A stretch of 64,000 bases of DNA from Flectonema sp. DT1601 (GCA_964019425.1 OZ025805.1:468501-532500); one strand, 5' to 3'; shown: positions 31,107-42,101, counted from the stretch's first letter. Translations and numbers: made by a program. The notes: generated by a model from the sequence alone, not told the origin.

Positions 31107-31943
31107 AGTGGTGAATTGATTCTTATTGTTTTGTTTTTTGTTTAACTCATTACCATCGTGTACCTTCTGACTAAAATATGAAAACTTCTTTTCCCTTTGA
31201 GGGAATGTAATTACATGTCGCATCCTCGTAGTATTCGATACCCAGATGTCACTTGTACGAGTTCTTTCTAACAGCAAGTTTAGCGTTTCGATGAAATAAT
31301 TCAAAAGAAGCAACGCAAGTTTTAGTGACGTGTCCTGATTGGGGACTCCCCGCGGCACTCGCTATGATGATGATGATATCACTTCATGTGGCTCAGATAG
31401 CTCATAATTCATCATAAATTGTGACTTCATATAAAGAAAGTGTTGTACAAGTGTTTTCATTAAGTATCAAAGTAGCACACGTAGACCTCCTTTAATTTTA
31501 TCAGTTTCGGTTCACAGTTTCGTGACACAAACAAAAAATCACAGTAGTTGTTATATTATTATTCTCTGTATAGTGCAAGATAAAGCCAATTCTTTTTTTG
31601 TAAATATAAACCCATTGTTGTTTGGTAGAGCGTAACTAACCTATTCCTTTATTTATTGTTGCGCCAAAACAAAACAAAAATGAAGTGCAATTTGCCGATT
31701 CCTTTTTACCCAGGTACTTTTACAAAGAATGTAGAACCGAATTGGTTAAACATTTCATTACAGGAATCTAACAACATGTCGCATTCTTCGTAGTATTCGA
31801 TACCCAGACATGATTCAATGTAGGGATCGTATTTATATAATTGTTGCCGCCTGGCGTTTGGAACACAACATCCACACATTCTTTACACAGCAGCCATATA
31901 TTAACACCCCACAGCAAATAGTAATTCAAAAAACTAACAAACA
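31107..31943. other. Duplicate of the 10.4-11.2 kb flank, with gene-start stub and upstream region
   Basis: Near-identical to 10368-11221 apart from small indels (for example a missing segment near 31660). 31312-31360 is the same truncated Ubl start stub as 10574-10620. 31764-31943 is the conserved upstream leader before ATG 31944. Confidence 0.7.
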
Positions 31944-32830
31944 ATGCAAGTTTTTGTGACTTGTCCTGATTGGGGACCCCGCAGTGACAGTGACGGCTGG
32001 TGCTGATTCGGTTTGATCGACGTGTTGACGGCGGCGGCTGGGGAGTGGGATGTGGATCCGGAGGAAGTTGAACTCTCGTTTGATACCCTTTGCGAAACTG
32101 ATCGGCTGGCAGATCATGGAGTGGTTGCAAACAGCGAGTTTGAAATGGCGAAGAAGCAGTTTAGGATATTCGGTAAATGCTGGTTTGTTGATGATGCAAA
32201 ACGGGAGCAGCTGCTTCTTTGGATGAGAGACCACATTACGGAGTACTTATGTCTGGACACTCCGACATTCACAGAAGATGGTTGCCTCACAGTTGACCGT
32301 AACCTGCTTCCTTCAGATGCCAAACAGGTTGCTTTCCGCAATTCAAATTCCAACAGCACAGCCATGTCATCAGTTACCACTATCGGAGATAAGTTCTTAT
32401 ATGGCTGTTCCCAAATCACTTCTCTTGGCCTTTCAAGTCTTAGTAGTGTCACCACTATTGGTGATTATTTCTTGTCTTTCTGTTCCCAAATCACTTCTCT
32501 TGACCTTTCAGGTCTTAGTAGTGTCACCACAATTGGCGATTTATTCTTTTATTCCTGTTCAGGAGTCACTTCCTGGACCGCAACTCGTTCACAGTGCCCT
32601 ACCCGGTTCTCCACCGGACCGCCTGAGCGACGGGATCCATGGGATTCAAACCCCTAAACACTGGTTAATTTTTTTTTTCCTGTTCAGGAGTCACTTCTCT
32701 GGACCTTTCAGGTCTAAGTGGTGTTACGAGAATAGGGAATAATTTCCTCAGTGTATGCGATTCTCTTGTATCTGTCCAGCTTCCTGAAAGTAATGTCTTT
32801 GAGAAGCCTTTGAAGGCAGTGATTAGCTGA
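31944..32830 (+). pseudogene. Ubl-LRR family pseudogene with frameshifts and a truncated retroelement
   Basis: The start region has lost two bases (ggggaccccgcagtg against ggggactccccgcagtg elsewhere) and one base shortly after (ggtttgat against ggttgtgat), which brings an early stop into the ubiquitin-like domain. A further 6-bp in-frame loss removes two residues of the FAGDTL motif. The linker and three LRRs remain open. A 105-bp element sits at 32572-32676, and 32677-32830 encodes the last LRR and the variant cap (KPLKAVIS). It offers a useful empty site: the position occupied by copies 2 and 4 is uninterrupted here (32403-32422). Confidence 0.85.
32572..32676 (+). mobile_element. Short retroelement, 5'-truncated copy (105 bp)
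   Basis: Begins cctggaccgcaactcg, deep inside the full element, and runs to the normal T tail. A perfect 20-bp duplication ttcctgttcaggagtcactt flanks it (32552-32571, 32677-32696). Truncation at the 5' end with an intact 3' end and a full duplication is the signature of target-primed reverse transcription. LRR coding continues in frame into the element for about 28 residues. Confidence 0.92.
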
Positions 32831-33144
32831 ACCATATCTATTGTTCTCTTATTGAGTTCCTGATCTCACCCCCACTTCCCCACTTCCCCACTTCCCAGAA
32901 CTGTACAGATACTTCTTTGTTGTGGATTTCTGACTTGTTTAATCTGAACTCTTAATTATAAACTATATTTCTTTATCAGGTGCATCCAGTGAACTAACCC
33001 CCCGAATCCCCAAATTGGACAGCACGTATGGGATTTTGTCGATACCAACTGTTGGTATTTTTACGCGTGAGTGACGCTAACTTAGTTTACTCCAAATTTC
33101 GAGTTGTTTTATATTTAATTACTTTATCAAGGTAACCTCAAAGA
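32831..33144. other. LRR flank block and dispersed repeat before DUF6787-like gene
   Basis: 32840-32990 is the shared LRR 3'-flank block. 33001-33133 is a diverged family-1 repeat (tgggattttgtcgataccaa, ctgttggtattttt, tttatatttaattac). Its end lies about ten bases before the next ATG, so it may supply the 5' leader. Confidence 0.6.
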
Positions 33145-33635
33145 ATGTATCGAGGTACTCTTAGTAGGGGATTGGTACGTCGGTATTCATCATCATCGGC
33201 AACTGAGCGGTTTTGGAAATGGACTTCGCAGTCGAGGGAACACAAGAAATATTCCAGTGGATGGTGGACTGAGGGATTAATAATCTGTACGGTATTCGCT
33301 GTAACTGGTAGTTCGTCACTGATGTTCGTGAGACCTGCGCTTAGGACTGTAGGTGTTGAGGGTGATATGTGGAATGGTCCATGGTCTTACCGGATAGCGA
33401 GCTTGTTAATTGTAACTCCTATCTACTCACTAATCCTTCTCACTGTCGGTACTCTCGCAGGAAGACACAAACAATTTGCGAAACAGACGCTCAAAATATG
33501 GGGAAGAGTTCTTCCTAAGAAGGTTTGTGTGTTACTATTACTATTAACAAAATAAAAAACAAAAACAAATTTTAATAAAATAAATAACAGACGCGGCAAA
33601 AACTGATTTGCAATCCGGCAAAACGGCTGCAGTAG
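33145..33635 (+). CDS. DUF6787-like small membrane protein, probably mitochondrial
   Basis: Two exons, 33145-33522 and 33591-33635, with a 68-bp GT-AG intron (donor GTTTGT, acceptor ataacag), phase 0; 140 residues ending TRQKLICNPAKRLQ. The N-terminus MYRGTLSRGLVRRYSSSS is Arg/Ser-rich without acids, typical of a mitochondrial presequence. The core (GWWTEGLIICTVFAVTGSSSLMFVRP, GPWSYRIASLLIVTPIYSLILLTVGTLAGRH) has two membrane helices and the GSSS...RP and GPWSYR...TPIYS signatures I recall for DUF6787. Function unknown in the family. Confidence 0.72.
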
Positions 33636-34115
33636 GTAACTTTTATATTATAACAAAATTAAAAAAGGGTACTTGCACAAGACAGCAGTCAGGTGTTTCT
33701 GACACTGAGTTTGGCTTAGTCCTACTCTTTTAGTCATTAAAGACTCCTCTCTGAAGTGAATTATTATTGTTTTAGTTATTGTGTATCTCTAGTGCCAATA
33801 GCTACTACATCGCGAGGACTGCTGTCCCCACTCATAGCGACAGCGGGTTTACATTATTATCAATTGAGAGAAATGACTCTGCAGTCTCGGTTATTTCAAT
33901 GAAAGGAAAAAAACAAAAAAATAACAATAAAGGCAGAGTACTATGAAGCAATGCGGCTGTAGATTTAAAATTCTTTCAACTTAGCATTCCACGATCACGG
34001 TCTCTATCGGCAAAGGATATACATCCCTCGTTACACTTTTTGTGGACTGCTGGTTCACCCTCTCTGGGATTCTCTCAGACAGATCAAAAAAAAAAAAAAA
34101 AAAAAAAATGAAACG

Positions 34116-34146
<31 letters not shown>

Positions 34147-34711
34147 GATTTTTTTTTTTAAAAAAACAGCATCAATATTTTCTAAACTGTATTGTATATA
34201 ATCACAAAAAAAAAGAGGAAATTTATTTATTTTTTGTTTTGTTTTTTTTCAGATAAGCCAAAAAAAAAAAAAAAAAAAAAAAACGCCGAATGTCACTCTA
34301 ATTTTCTTTTCAAAAAAAAAAAAAAAAAGAAAAAAACATCTGACTGTCCTCCAAGTGACTTCGGCAGGCTTTATTAGGTATAGCCAGGTATACTTTGCGA
34401 GTATTAAGGTTGGTGTTGTTTTTGAAGTTGGTGTTAGTTTTTTTTTCCCCCGACAGCGACATATGGGATTTTTTATCGATACCAAACTGTTGATTTTCTT
34501 ATATTGCAACCAGGTTATTGGCCGAACCCTATTCTCGTTTTAGTCAGTTTTAGCAAGTTGCTTTATATTTAATAGTATCAAGTTACCCCCCGACAACAGA
34601 TATCAACTGTTGGTCTCTGACGGATGGTTAAAATTATCGTTTTTTTTTTTTTATGATTAATACGATACTGTTGGTATTTTATACATTTTTTCCTCTTTTT
34701 TAAAAAAAGAT
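33636..34711. other. Intergenic, homopolymers and family-1 repeat
   Basis: 34085-34350 is almost wholly A/T runs. 34451-34599 is a family-1 repeat nearly identical to 26585-26723, followed by a partial second unit (gatatcaactgttggtctct and atacgatactgttggtattt at about 34600-34680). The end of this lies about 30 bases before the next ATG. Confidence 0.6.
34451..34599. repeat. Dispersed repeat family 1 copy
   Basis: cgacagcgacatatgggatt ... gccgaaccctattctcgttt ... gtatcaagttaccccccgac. Both ends carry a C run followed by gaca(a)cag. Best match is 26585-26723. Confidence 0.7.
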
Positions 34712-36694
34712 ATGAGATTTCTCACTACATGTATAAACTTATTCATCGCAATAGTCGGTAGCTTGCTGACAGTTGGAGAAGGATTACAGATACGATACGT
34801 CAGCCCAATGGTTGCGGCCACTACCACATTTCAGGTGTCATCAATTGCTGGATTGCAACATGACGTTGGAGGAAAAAATTTTCAAATGCTGTTAATTGGT
34901 TCTCAGACGATCATAATATCAAACCCTGAGTGGAAGTGGAATGCGTCAGATGTTTCATCGGTAACCCTTACTGCCTTACTCGGAGGGTTAATTATCCTTC
35001 CAATTAACTTAACTGTTGAGGTAGAAAACTCAAATGGAGGTTGGGATCTTTTCTATTCAGCTCCAGGTACTCACGAAGCAATATTCTACTTGGGATCGAC
35101 TATTACATATCGAAGGACGTGGCCGTTGGTTTCTATTCCGACAGAGGTTCCAACAGGTATCCCTAACACAAATCATCCAACTGCTGTACCAACACTGATG
35201 CCAACAACTGAAATTCCGAAAACAGTTATTCCGGTAACGCCTCTCCCTCTCCCGACTACATTCACTCCGACTACAGCAGTTCCTTCAGCTGTTCCACAAA
35301 CTTTGGTACCAACACAAATGGGTGTCGATGATACTTTGATACCAACAACACTACCGATGAGTAACCTTCCGGATGGTACTGCTCAACCTCTTCAAGTGAT
35401 TACTACGACTCCTATCCCGACTCTCGTGTCAGAGTTACTTCAAACTACTAAAGATGTTGGATTCGGAACAGCACTCTCTTCAATATTAACAGGTAGTGGT
35501 ACTGCTGGGTCTACAATGAGATTGATTGTCGTGTCAGGTGGATGTCAGTTGACTGGTGTTCGTAGACTGCCTTCGATATTTAATCCAACTCAACTTATTA
35601 TCGATCAGTCTGAACCTCTTGGAGCTCTCATCGCTAACATCTCAATTATATTTGGAATTATTATTATTTTAGTTACCTTGTCAAAGTTACTAACGATCAT
35701 CTCACCGAAATCAACATCATTCTTCAACGCCAACGATCCAAATGGGTTTCTCAGGTTTCCTTCAGGTCCTCTTTTTATCGCTCAATGGTTTTATCAGGGT
35801 CTAGTTTTTTCAACTTTTTTAGTAATTTATCATGCGCAGTCTGTTGGTATTGCTGTTGTTGGCGGTGTTGGTGGTGTGTTTTGTCTTGTTTTGCCTATTG
35901 GAGCAGTCAATCTATCGAGTGGAGGAATTCCAACACGCGGATACTACAAACCCGTTGGTGGCAACGAGAGCAGCAGTTCCCTCTCCAGAAACATAAAAAA
36001 TGCTATGTTAGGAAGGGGTGAGTGGATTTCGAGAACCAGAAATGATGATTGGGTGCAAAAACACGCATCAATTGTGCGCAAGTTCGAACCTGGGTATACT
36101 TGGTTTTTACTGTTGGATGCTGCAGTTCAATTCTGCATTGCTGTTGTTGCAGCTTTACCAACCCCGAATCATACCGCATGTGCGCACACTCGCATTGCAC
36201 AGTGTATAGTGTTAATGACTTACATGTTGGCTATCTGTTTCTCGAGACCTTTCGCACGCGTCCGTGACACTTGTTTTGAACTCGCCTCAACTGGAGGGCA
36301 ATCAGCTGGACTTTTGTTGTCTGCGATGTCATTTTACAAAGTTAAAAATGATAACTTTCGGGAATCGAGCCTGAGCAGTTCTTCAGATATATGCTACACC
36401 CTAACAACTGCGATAGTGATATTGGGAATACTGTTGGAACTGTTGTCGGAGGGATTTGTTTTTTTCACTTCACGGAGAAGTAGACTTCAAGAGGACGTTT
36501 GGAAACGGCAGCCGAGGGGTGACCGACCGCCGTCTTTTGCGAATGTTTCGGACGTACGCGATGATGGAGCAACGACGTTGGAATCGCTGTCTTGTTGTTT
36601 GACACCATTCCCATTTGGAAATAATAATTACCTGGATATCGAAATAGAACACAAATCTAAACAAAGTGATTCCCCGATGGATGTCGATCTCTGA
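34712..36694 (+). CDS. Secretory-pathway multi-pass membrane protein with Pro/Thr stalk
   Basis: 660 residues. Signal peptide about 1-24 (FLTTCINLFIAIVGSLLTVGEG). Residues 25-145 form an extracellular domain with possible N-glycosylation sites (NAS, NLT). Residues about 147-235 are a Pro/Thr-rich stalk with irregular PTxxPT units. Residues 300-600 contain about six to seven membrane helices (IIFGIIIILVTLSKLL, FIAQWFYQGLVFSTFLVIY, VVGGVGGVFCLVLPIGAV, FLLLDAAVQFCIAVVAAL, CIVLMTYMLAICF, LTTAIVILGILLELL). The tail is cytosolic and charged. The stalk plus multi-helix plan is shared with the much larger protein at 55565. No introns. Family not recognised; a surface receptor or channel-like role is only inference. 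Confidence 0.7.
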   Translation: MRFLTTCINLFIAIVGSLLTVGEGLQIRYVSPMVAATTTFQVSSIAGLQHDVGGKNFQMLLIGSQTIIISNPEWKWNASDVSSVTLTALLGGLIILPINLTVEVENSNGGWDLFYSAPGTHEAIFYLGSTITYRRTWPLVSIPTEVPTGIPNTNHPTAVPTLMPTTEIPKTVIPVTPLPLPTTFTPTTAVPSAVPQTLVPTQMGVDDTLIPTTLPMSNLPDGTAQPLQVITTTPIPTLVSELLQTTKDVGFGTALSSILTGSGTAGSTMRLIVVSGGCQLTGVRRLPSIFNPTQLIIDQSEPLGALIANISIIFGIIIILVTLSKLLTIISPKSTSFFNANDPNGFLRFPSGPLFIAQWFYQGLVFSTFLVIYHAQSVGIAVVGGVGGVFCLVLPIGAVNLSSGGIPTRGYYKPVGGNESSSSLSRNIKNAMLGRGEWISRTRNDDWVQKHASIVRKFEPGYTWFLLLDAAVQFCIAVVAALPTPNHTACAHTRIAQCIVLMTYMLAICFSRPFARVRDTCFELASTGGQSAGLLLSAMSFYKVKNDNFRESSLSSSSDICYTLTTAIVILGILLELLSEGFVFFTSRRSRLQEDVWKRQPRGDRPPSFANVSDVRDDGATTLESLSCCLTPFPFGNNNYLDIEIEHKSKQSDSPMDVDL

Positions 36695-37464
36695 GATCAG
36701 CTGCTGTGATGTTCATCTCAGTTCTGGTGTTTTGTTTGTCTTCCTCTCTTTTTATATTTCTTGTTAAAGGCTTAACTAATGTGAGTTAGTCTGGGGGGTC
36801 AATTACCTTGTCGTCCTTTTGTAGCTTCACAACCAAGGTCTTCTTATCTTCCGTTACTTTTATTTTTTTTATTTTTTTGCTCACCGAGAGCCTCACGATT
36901 TTATTTTTATTTGTCTGTGAAGTTTTTATTTTTTTTTTTTGCTCAACCGGGTTTGCCCATGCCATATTTAGGTTACAATTATGTTTCCCGTTTTTTTTTT
37001 TTTTTTTTTTTCTCTGATGAATCCATTACAAAGAATCGATACGTTCTGTTTGATTTTTGATCAATAAGCGTGCAGACTTTGCCGTTTTTTTTTTTGTAAA
37101 AAAAGAACAAAAGGGAGAACAAAAAAAAAAAAAAAAAATAAAGAAAAAGTTTCTGCGGTTCGTCCGGGCAATCATCAACAACTCCCCTTTGCCTGAGTTA
37201 AGTTATTTGCTTGGGTTTTACTCACGTTTTTTTTTTTAATTTTTTTGTTTTTTTTTTTGGAAAAAAACATTGAAACCTATAGAAGTAATGTTTTTGAACA
37301 ATTGGAAAAAAAAAAAAAAAAACATCTGCCAGACAACCTACTGAGTACTTTAGTTCTAAAGACGGAGTGGAGTGATCGGAAACAGAATAGTGACAGCTAT
37401 TTTATGGATTGCACAAGTGTTTATTTTATTAGTATCCAACGTGAATATTATCAGCGCGTGTTTT

Positions 37465-37499
<35 letters not shown>

Positions 37500-38740
37500 T
37501 TGTCTACTTAAGAAATAAAAGAATAAGAGCATTATGTCAGCTGCTTTTATGTTTTTTTGAGTTTGGACTCATTTTCCCGAAGCAAAAAAGAAAAAAAAAA
37601 AAAAGAAAAAAAAAAATCTACTTCAACTGTTGTTTCTTTTGGCGTAATTATAAGCCAGAGGATTGTTTGTTAATTTGTGTGGCATGATTATTTTATTATA
37701 CACTCTTCCTCTGCTCTTCTTTTCTTCTAACTACAGTCCCAAGTCTAGCGGTTGGTTTTTTTTTATTTTTTATTTTTTTCCTGCTAGTGATCGATTATTG
37801 AATAATTAAATTCAGTATTTGGTTGGACTCTCTAAACAAGCTATCTGCATCTGTAATTTGGTTTTGGTGTTCTTGCAATTTGTTTATTTATTTTTGGGAC
37901 AACCTCTAATTCCGCACAAAGTTTGTTCAAAATTCCTGATTTCAACACAAAGTTTGTAAAAAACCGCCAGCTCCACACACAAAGTTTTGCATCAAAAACA
38001 CGAAACTTTCAAAAACCGCCAGCTTAGCTGCGGAATTAGGGAGTTTTCCCTTTATTTTATTTGAACTATTTTAAAGGTTCTTGTTGGATATTTTATTATT
38101 TTTCCAATTTTATATCTGTTCTTCTTCTCCTGGCTATTCATAACAATCCTAAACAAGATTAGACAGGTTGTTGTTGCCCTCGTCACAGTTAATTAAATCT
38201 AGTTTGATGTATCAGTGATGGGCAAGTAAGGTACCGTACTTCCGTATTCGTCTACATCAGGGAACTCGTTTAAAGTCTACCAGTAGTTTGGCATCTGTCA
38301 ATAAATAGAAGACTATTGTACTTACGATTTCACCGTTTCGAACTTTTACACGTTCTGTGTTTTCTCTTCTTCTTTCTTTTTTTTATTTTTTTTTTTTTGC
38401 AGTTTGTGAAACTATCATTTCTAGTTCTCAATGTTAACCAACACCGACACACAATTGTGATTACGTTATCGCCTTTGGGTGGAAAAATAACATCTTATTT
38501 TTGTACAAAAAAAAAAAATGAGAAAGCAAGGCTGCAAAAAATAAGAATTTAACAAAAAAAAAAAAAAAAAAAAGAGTATGAGAAGACCCACTTCGGTCAC
38601 TTCAGTTGCATCTTTAAAGAAAAAAAATCAAGGTAATCTCCTTTTTTTTTTGTTAACAGCAAACAGTATATACAAAACAAGAAATGAAAATGGGTGTCGT
38701 TGATGGTATTTGTTGTCTCCGTATTGAAATTAAAAAAAAA
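36695..38740. other. Homopolymer-rich intergenic region with a MITE-like repeat
   Basis: T/A runs at 36900-37620. Ordinary AT-rich sequence at 37700-38400, including the inverted-repeat element at 37903-38042. No gene seen. Confidence 0.55.
37903..38042. mobile_element. Putative MITE-like element with short terminal inverted repeats
   Basis: Left end ctctaattccgca (from 37904) and right end tgcggaattaggg (to 38041) are inverted copies with one mismatch in 13. The inside contains degenerate repeats of cacaaagtttg and accgccagct. A related phrase (ctgccagccccacacaagtt) occurs at 20999. No clear target duplication or TA flank, so the assignment is tentative. Confidence 0.4.
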
Positions 38741-38859
<119 letters not shown>

Positions 38860-38889
38860 CTTCTTTTCGTAACAGTGAACAAAAAAGAA

Positions 38890-39219
38890 ATGGAAAAACG
38901 GGTGTTACTAGATTACAACGATTTTCTTGACATCCCTCTGGCGTTAGGCAATTCCCTGAGGTGTAGCTGCCATCCAAAGAATGTTGAGAGGGTTACACGA
39001 ATTGGTGAGGGAAGTTTAAAAGCAATCGTATCGTGTCTGAATTGTGGAATGAAGAGCAACGTAGACCTGAGTAACAATGAGAAATGTTTGCCGCATTTTA
39101 AAGGAAACGGATGCGATGATAAGAACTGTCGTCGAATTCACGTTTTTAACGACAAGAAGAAGGGAAGCGATCCGCCTGCTCTACTTGACGATGATTCAGC
39201 CAGTAATGACAACAACTAA
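38890..39219 (+). CDS. Small Cys/His-rich (CCCH-type) zinc-binding protein
   Basis: 109 residues from ATG 38890, 15 bases after an acceptor-like AG at 38874. Two metal-binding candidates: CSCHP...CLNCG (about residues 25-55, a C2C2 or CHC2 arrangement) and C-x8-C-x4-C-x3-H (CLPHFKGNGCDDKNCRRIH, about 68-86), the spacing of a CCCH zinc finger as in RNA-binding proteins. The tail is acidic/Asn-rich. Coding composition stands out against poly(A/T) on both sides. RNA binding is an inference from spacing only. An upstream coding exon cannot be excluded. Confidence 0.6.
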   Translation: MEKRVLLDYNDFLDIPLALGNSLRCSCHPKNVERVTRIGEGSLKAIVSCLNCGMKSNVDLSNNEKCLPHFKGNGCDDKNCRRIHVFNDKKKGSDPPALLDDDSASNDNN

Positions 39220-39267
39220 AAAAAAAAGGGGGGGGAAAATAAAATAATTTTTTTGAAAAAAAATACC

Positions 39268-39299
<32 letters not shown>

Positions 39300-42101
39300 T
39301 TTTGTTTCCCAAACTTATTTTACTGAGACAATATATGCTCAAAAAAAGGTTAATGCTCCACACAAAAAGTTGGGAGCGATCTTACTTGAAGAAAATGCCT
39401 TTTATTTGAGTCGCACTTACTAAGTTCGTAGCATTGATCATCAGTCATCCGAGAGAAAAAAAATTTATTTTTATCAAAATGCGATTTAATGGGAGAGAGA
39501 GAGAGAGAGAGAGGACTCGTTGTTATAAAAAAAAAAAAGGTACATCACTCAGGCTATTCCGAAGAAGGTCTTTGGCAATGGTTTTTTTTTTTTTTTTTTT
39601 TTTTTTTTCTTTTCACAAATATCTTGCGTTTGTTCTTGACAAAAAAAAACCCAATTTTTTTTTCCTTTTTTTTTTTTTTCTTTTTTTTTTTAAAAAGATG
39701 GCGAGAGAGAGAGATTTTAGTGTCCGAGAATAAGAAAAAAAAAAAAAGCTGGACAACAAGCACTGTAGGTGACCCATGTGTGAATATCCCCACAAATCGA
39801 AAAAAAAAAAAGGACTAGAGGGTTGCAAGTTAAATTCCGCAGGGCAATTTCTTTTTCCTTTCCTTTCTTTTTTTTTTTTTTTTTAAATATAAGAAAAGAA
39901 CGTTTCTGGCAGCATATGCAAATCTCTTCTGGATCACAGCCTGACTGGATAACGGTTTCAGTGCAGTCAATTTCTTTTGTTGTTGTTGTTTTTATTTTTT
40001 CAGGTTTTGGTTTTCGCAAACGAAACAAACCGAAAATGAAAAAAAAAAAACCTCAAAAAAAAAAAAAAAACATCTTATTTTCTCTTAAAGACCCCTTTTT
40101 TTTTGAAGTCTGCTTTTTTTTTTCGCAAACAAATAAGAAAAAAAAAAAAAGAATGAAAATAAAAAGTGTTTTTGACAACATCAGTCAGAGTTGTCACACG
40201 CGAGAAAGAAATAAAAATAAAAATAAAAAAGAAATAAAAAAAGGAGCAGCTTTATGATAGTTGCTCTCACTCAGCAGATTTGGTGCGAGCTTTCCGCACT
40301 GATTACGTTTTTGGAAACTTTTTTTTTTTTTTTTTTTCTTGGCAATTGGCAATGCCGTTGCCTTTGCTCAACGAAAAAAGGGGGGAAAAGAAATAAGGGG
40401 GCCGTTTCCTCCCTTTTTTTTCCCCCTTTTTTTTTTTTTTTTTCTTTTTTTCTTCAGTCTCTAAAAACCCTAAAAAAAAATAAATCAAACGGTTTTTTTT
40501 TTTTTTTTTTTTAAAAGGATGTTTTTTTTGTGAGATCGCCGTTAAAAAAAAAAAAAAAAAAAAAAAAAAAGCAAAAAAAAAAAATAAAAATAAAAATAAA
40601 AAGCAAATAAACGGTCAACTGAGTTGAGGACATTGACGTCGATGTTTTAATCTGCTGAATCAACGATGGCTTACCATTGCGGTGTTGCATTGACTTCGAC
40701 ATCTTTACTTTCTCCCTGCTCACAGTAGCAGGCCTGCTCAGGTTTTTTTTTTGCAGCCGAGTCTTGTCTGTAAAAGGTATGTTGAAAGAAAAGCACATTG
40801 TGTATGGAAACAGCAGATTGCGTACAAAGAACAAAAAAAAAAAAAAAAAAAAGAAGTGTGATGCACCTGTAGTTGTTTTTAGCTCTATTGGTGAGAGTTC
40901 CCTCCCTTTCCGTGACCAACTCAAGAAAACTACTCAGGCCGTACTGAAGGAACGGCCTTCGGCAACGGTTTTCCCCCATCCCAATGATTTAACAATTACA
41001 GTATCAAGTTACATCCCCCTCTCCTGATCACTTTTTCTTTCTTTTTTTTTCCCCCTACAACGTAACAAGTAGGCTCGGAAAAACAAGGGAAAAAAAATAA
41101 TTCAAAAAAAAAAGAAAAAAAAAGAAGAACGCGAACTGTCTTTTTGCCCACATAAAAAGAAATGAAAAAAAAGGGGGAGAGAACGTTTGGTATTAAAACA
41201 AAAATTAATATCAAAAGTACTTGATTGAAAAAAGTATTTGTAGTTGTTAATCAAAAAAGAAAAGGTAACGTTTGTTAAAGGTAAAGTTGTTTGTAAGACA
41301 ACAAGACAACAAGACAAAAAAAAAAAAAAAAAAAAAGAAATTGCGCGTTTTTTTTTTAACAATCAACGCACATATTTCTTTTTTTCTTCTTATTACCTTT
41401 GCTCAAATAAAAGGAATGAAGAAAAAAAAACGGAAAGGACGCCGCCTTCAAACGCCGACGGGGAAAAAGAAATGTTGGCGTTTGGAGACTGCAATGGAGG
41501 GATCAAAAGTGTACAAGAGCAACACCAATTTTTTCATTTTATTCAGTGTTTTTCCTCTTTTTCTTTAAGAGAGGGGGAAAAAAAAAAAAAAAAAAAAACC
41601 AAGGAATAATTACTTTCGAATCGGGTAAAAAAAAATTAAATTATTTTTTTTTTCTCTGTGCGTTGCTGGTTTTTGCAAGGTAGCTTGCATGCAATTTTTT
41701 TTTTTTTTTTTTTTTAAATCCACGTGCCTCTGACTCGTGGATTACCTATACGAATGTTATTCTTCTGTTGATGTACGACTTTAAGGCAAACTTCCCAGTT
41801 TAACCAATCGTGTTAACCAATGTTGGTCGGTGGTGTAGCTGTGAAATAGAAACATAATAATAATAATAAGATTGAAAATTTCATATGAAAAAAAAATTTC
41901 ATAACACACCCTCACTAAGGTTAAGTTAATCCCATCCGGTTTTTTTAATATAAAAAGTTATTTAAGTACACACACCCCCCATTCTGAATAACAAGAAAAT
42001 TGAACCAACACTGTTGGTATGTTATGTTTTTTTTTTTTTTTCCCCTCTTTTTTTTTTTTCTTTCTTTTTCTCACCCTTTCCTTCCATGTTTGTTATTCAG
42101 T

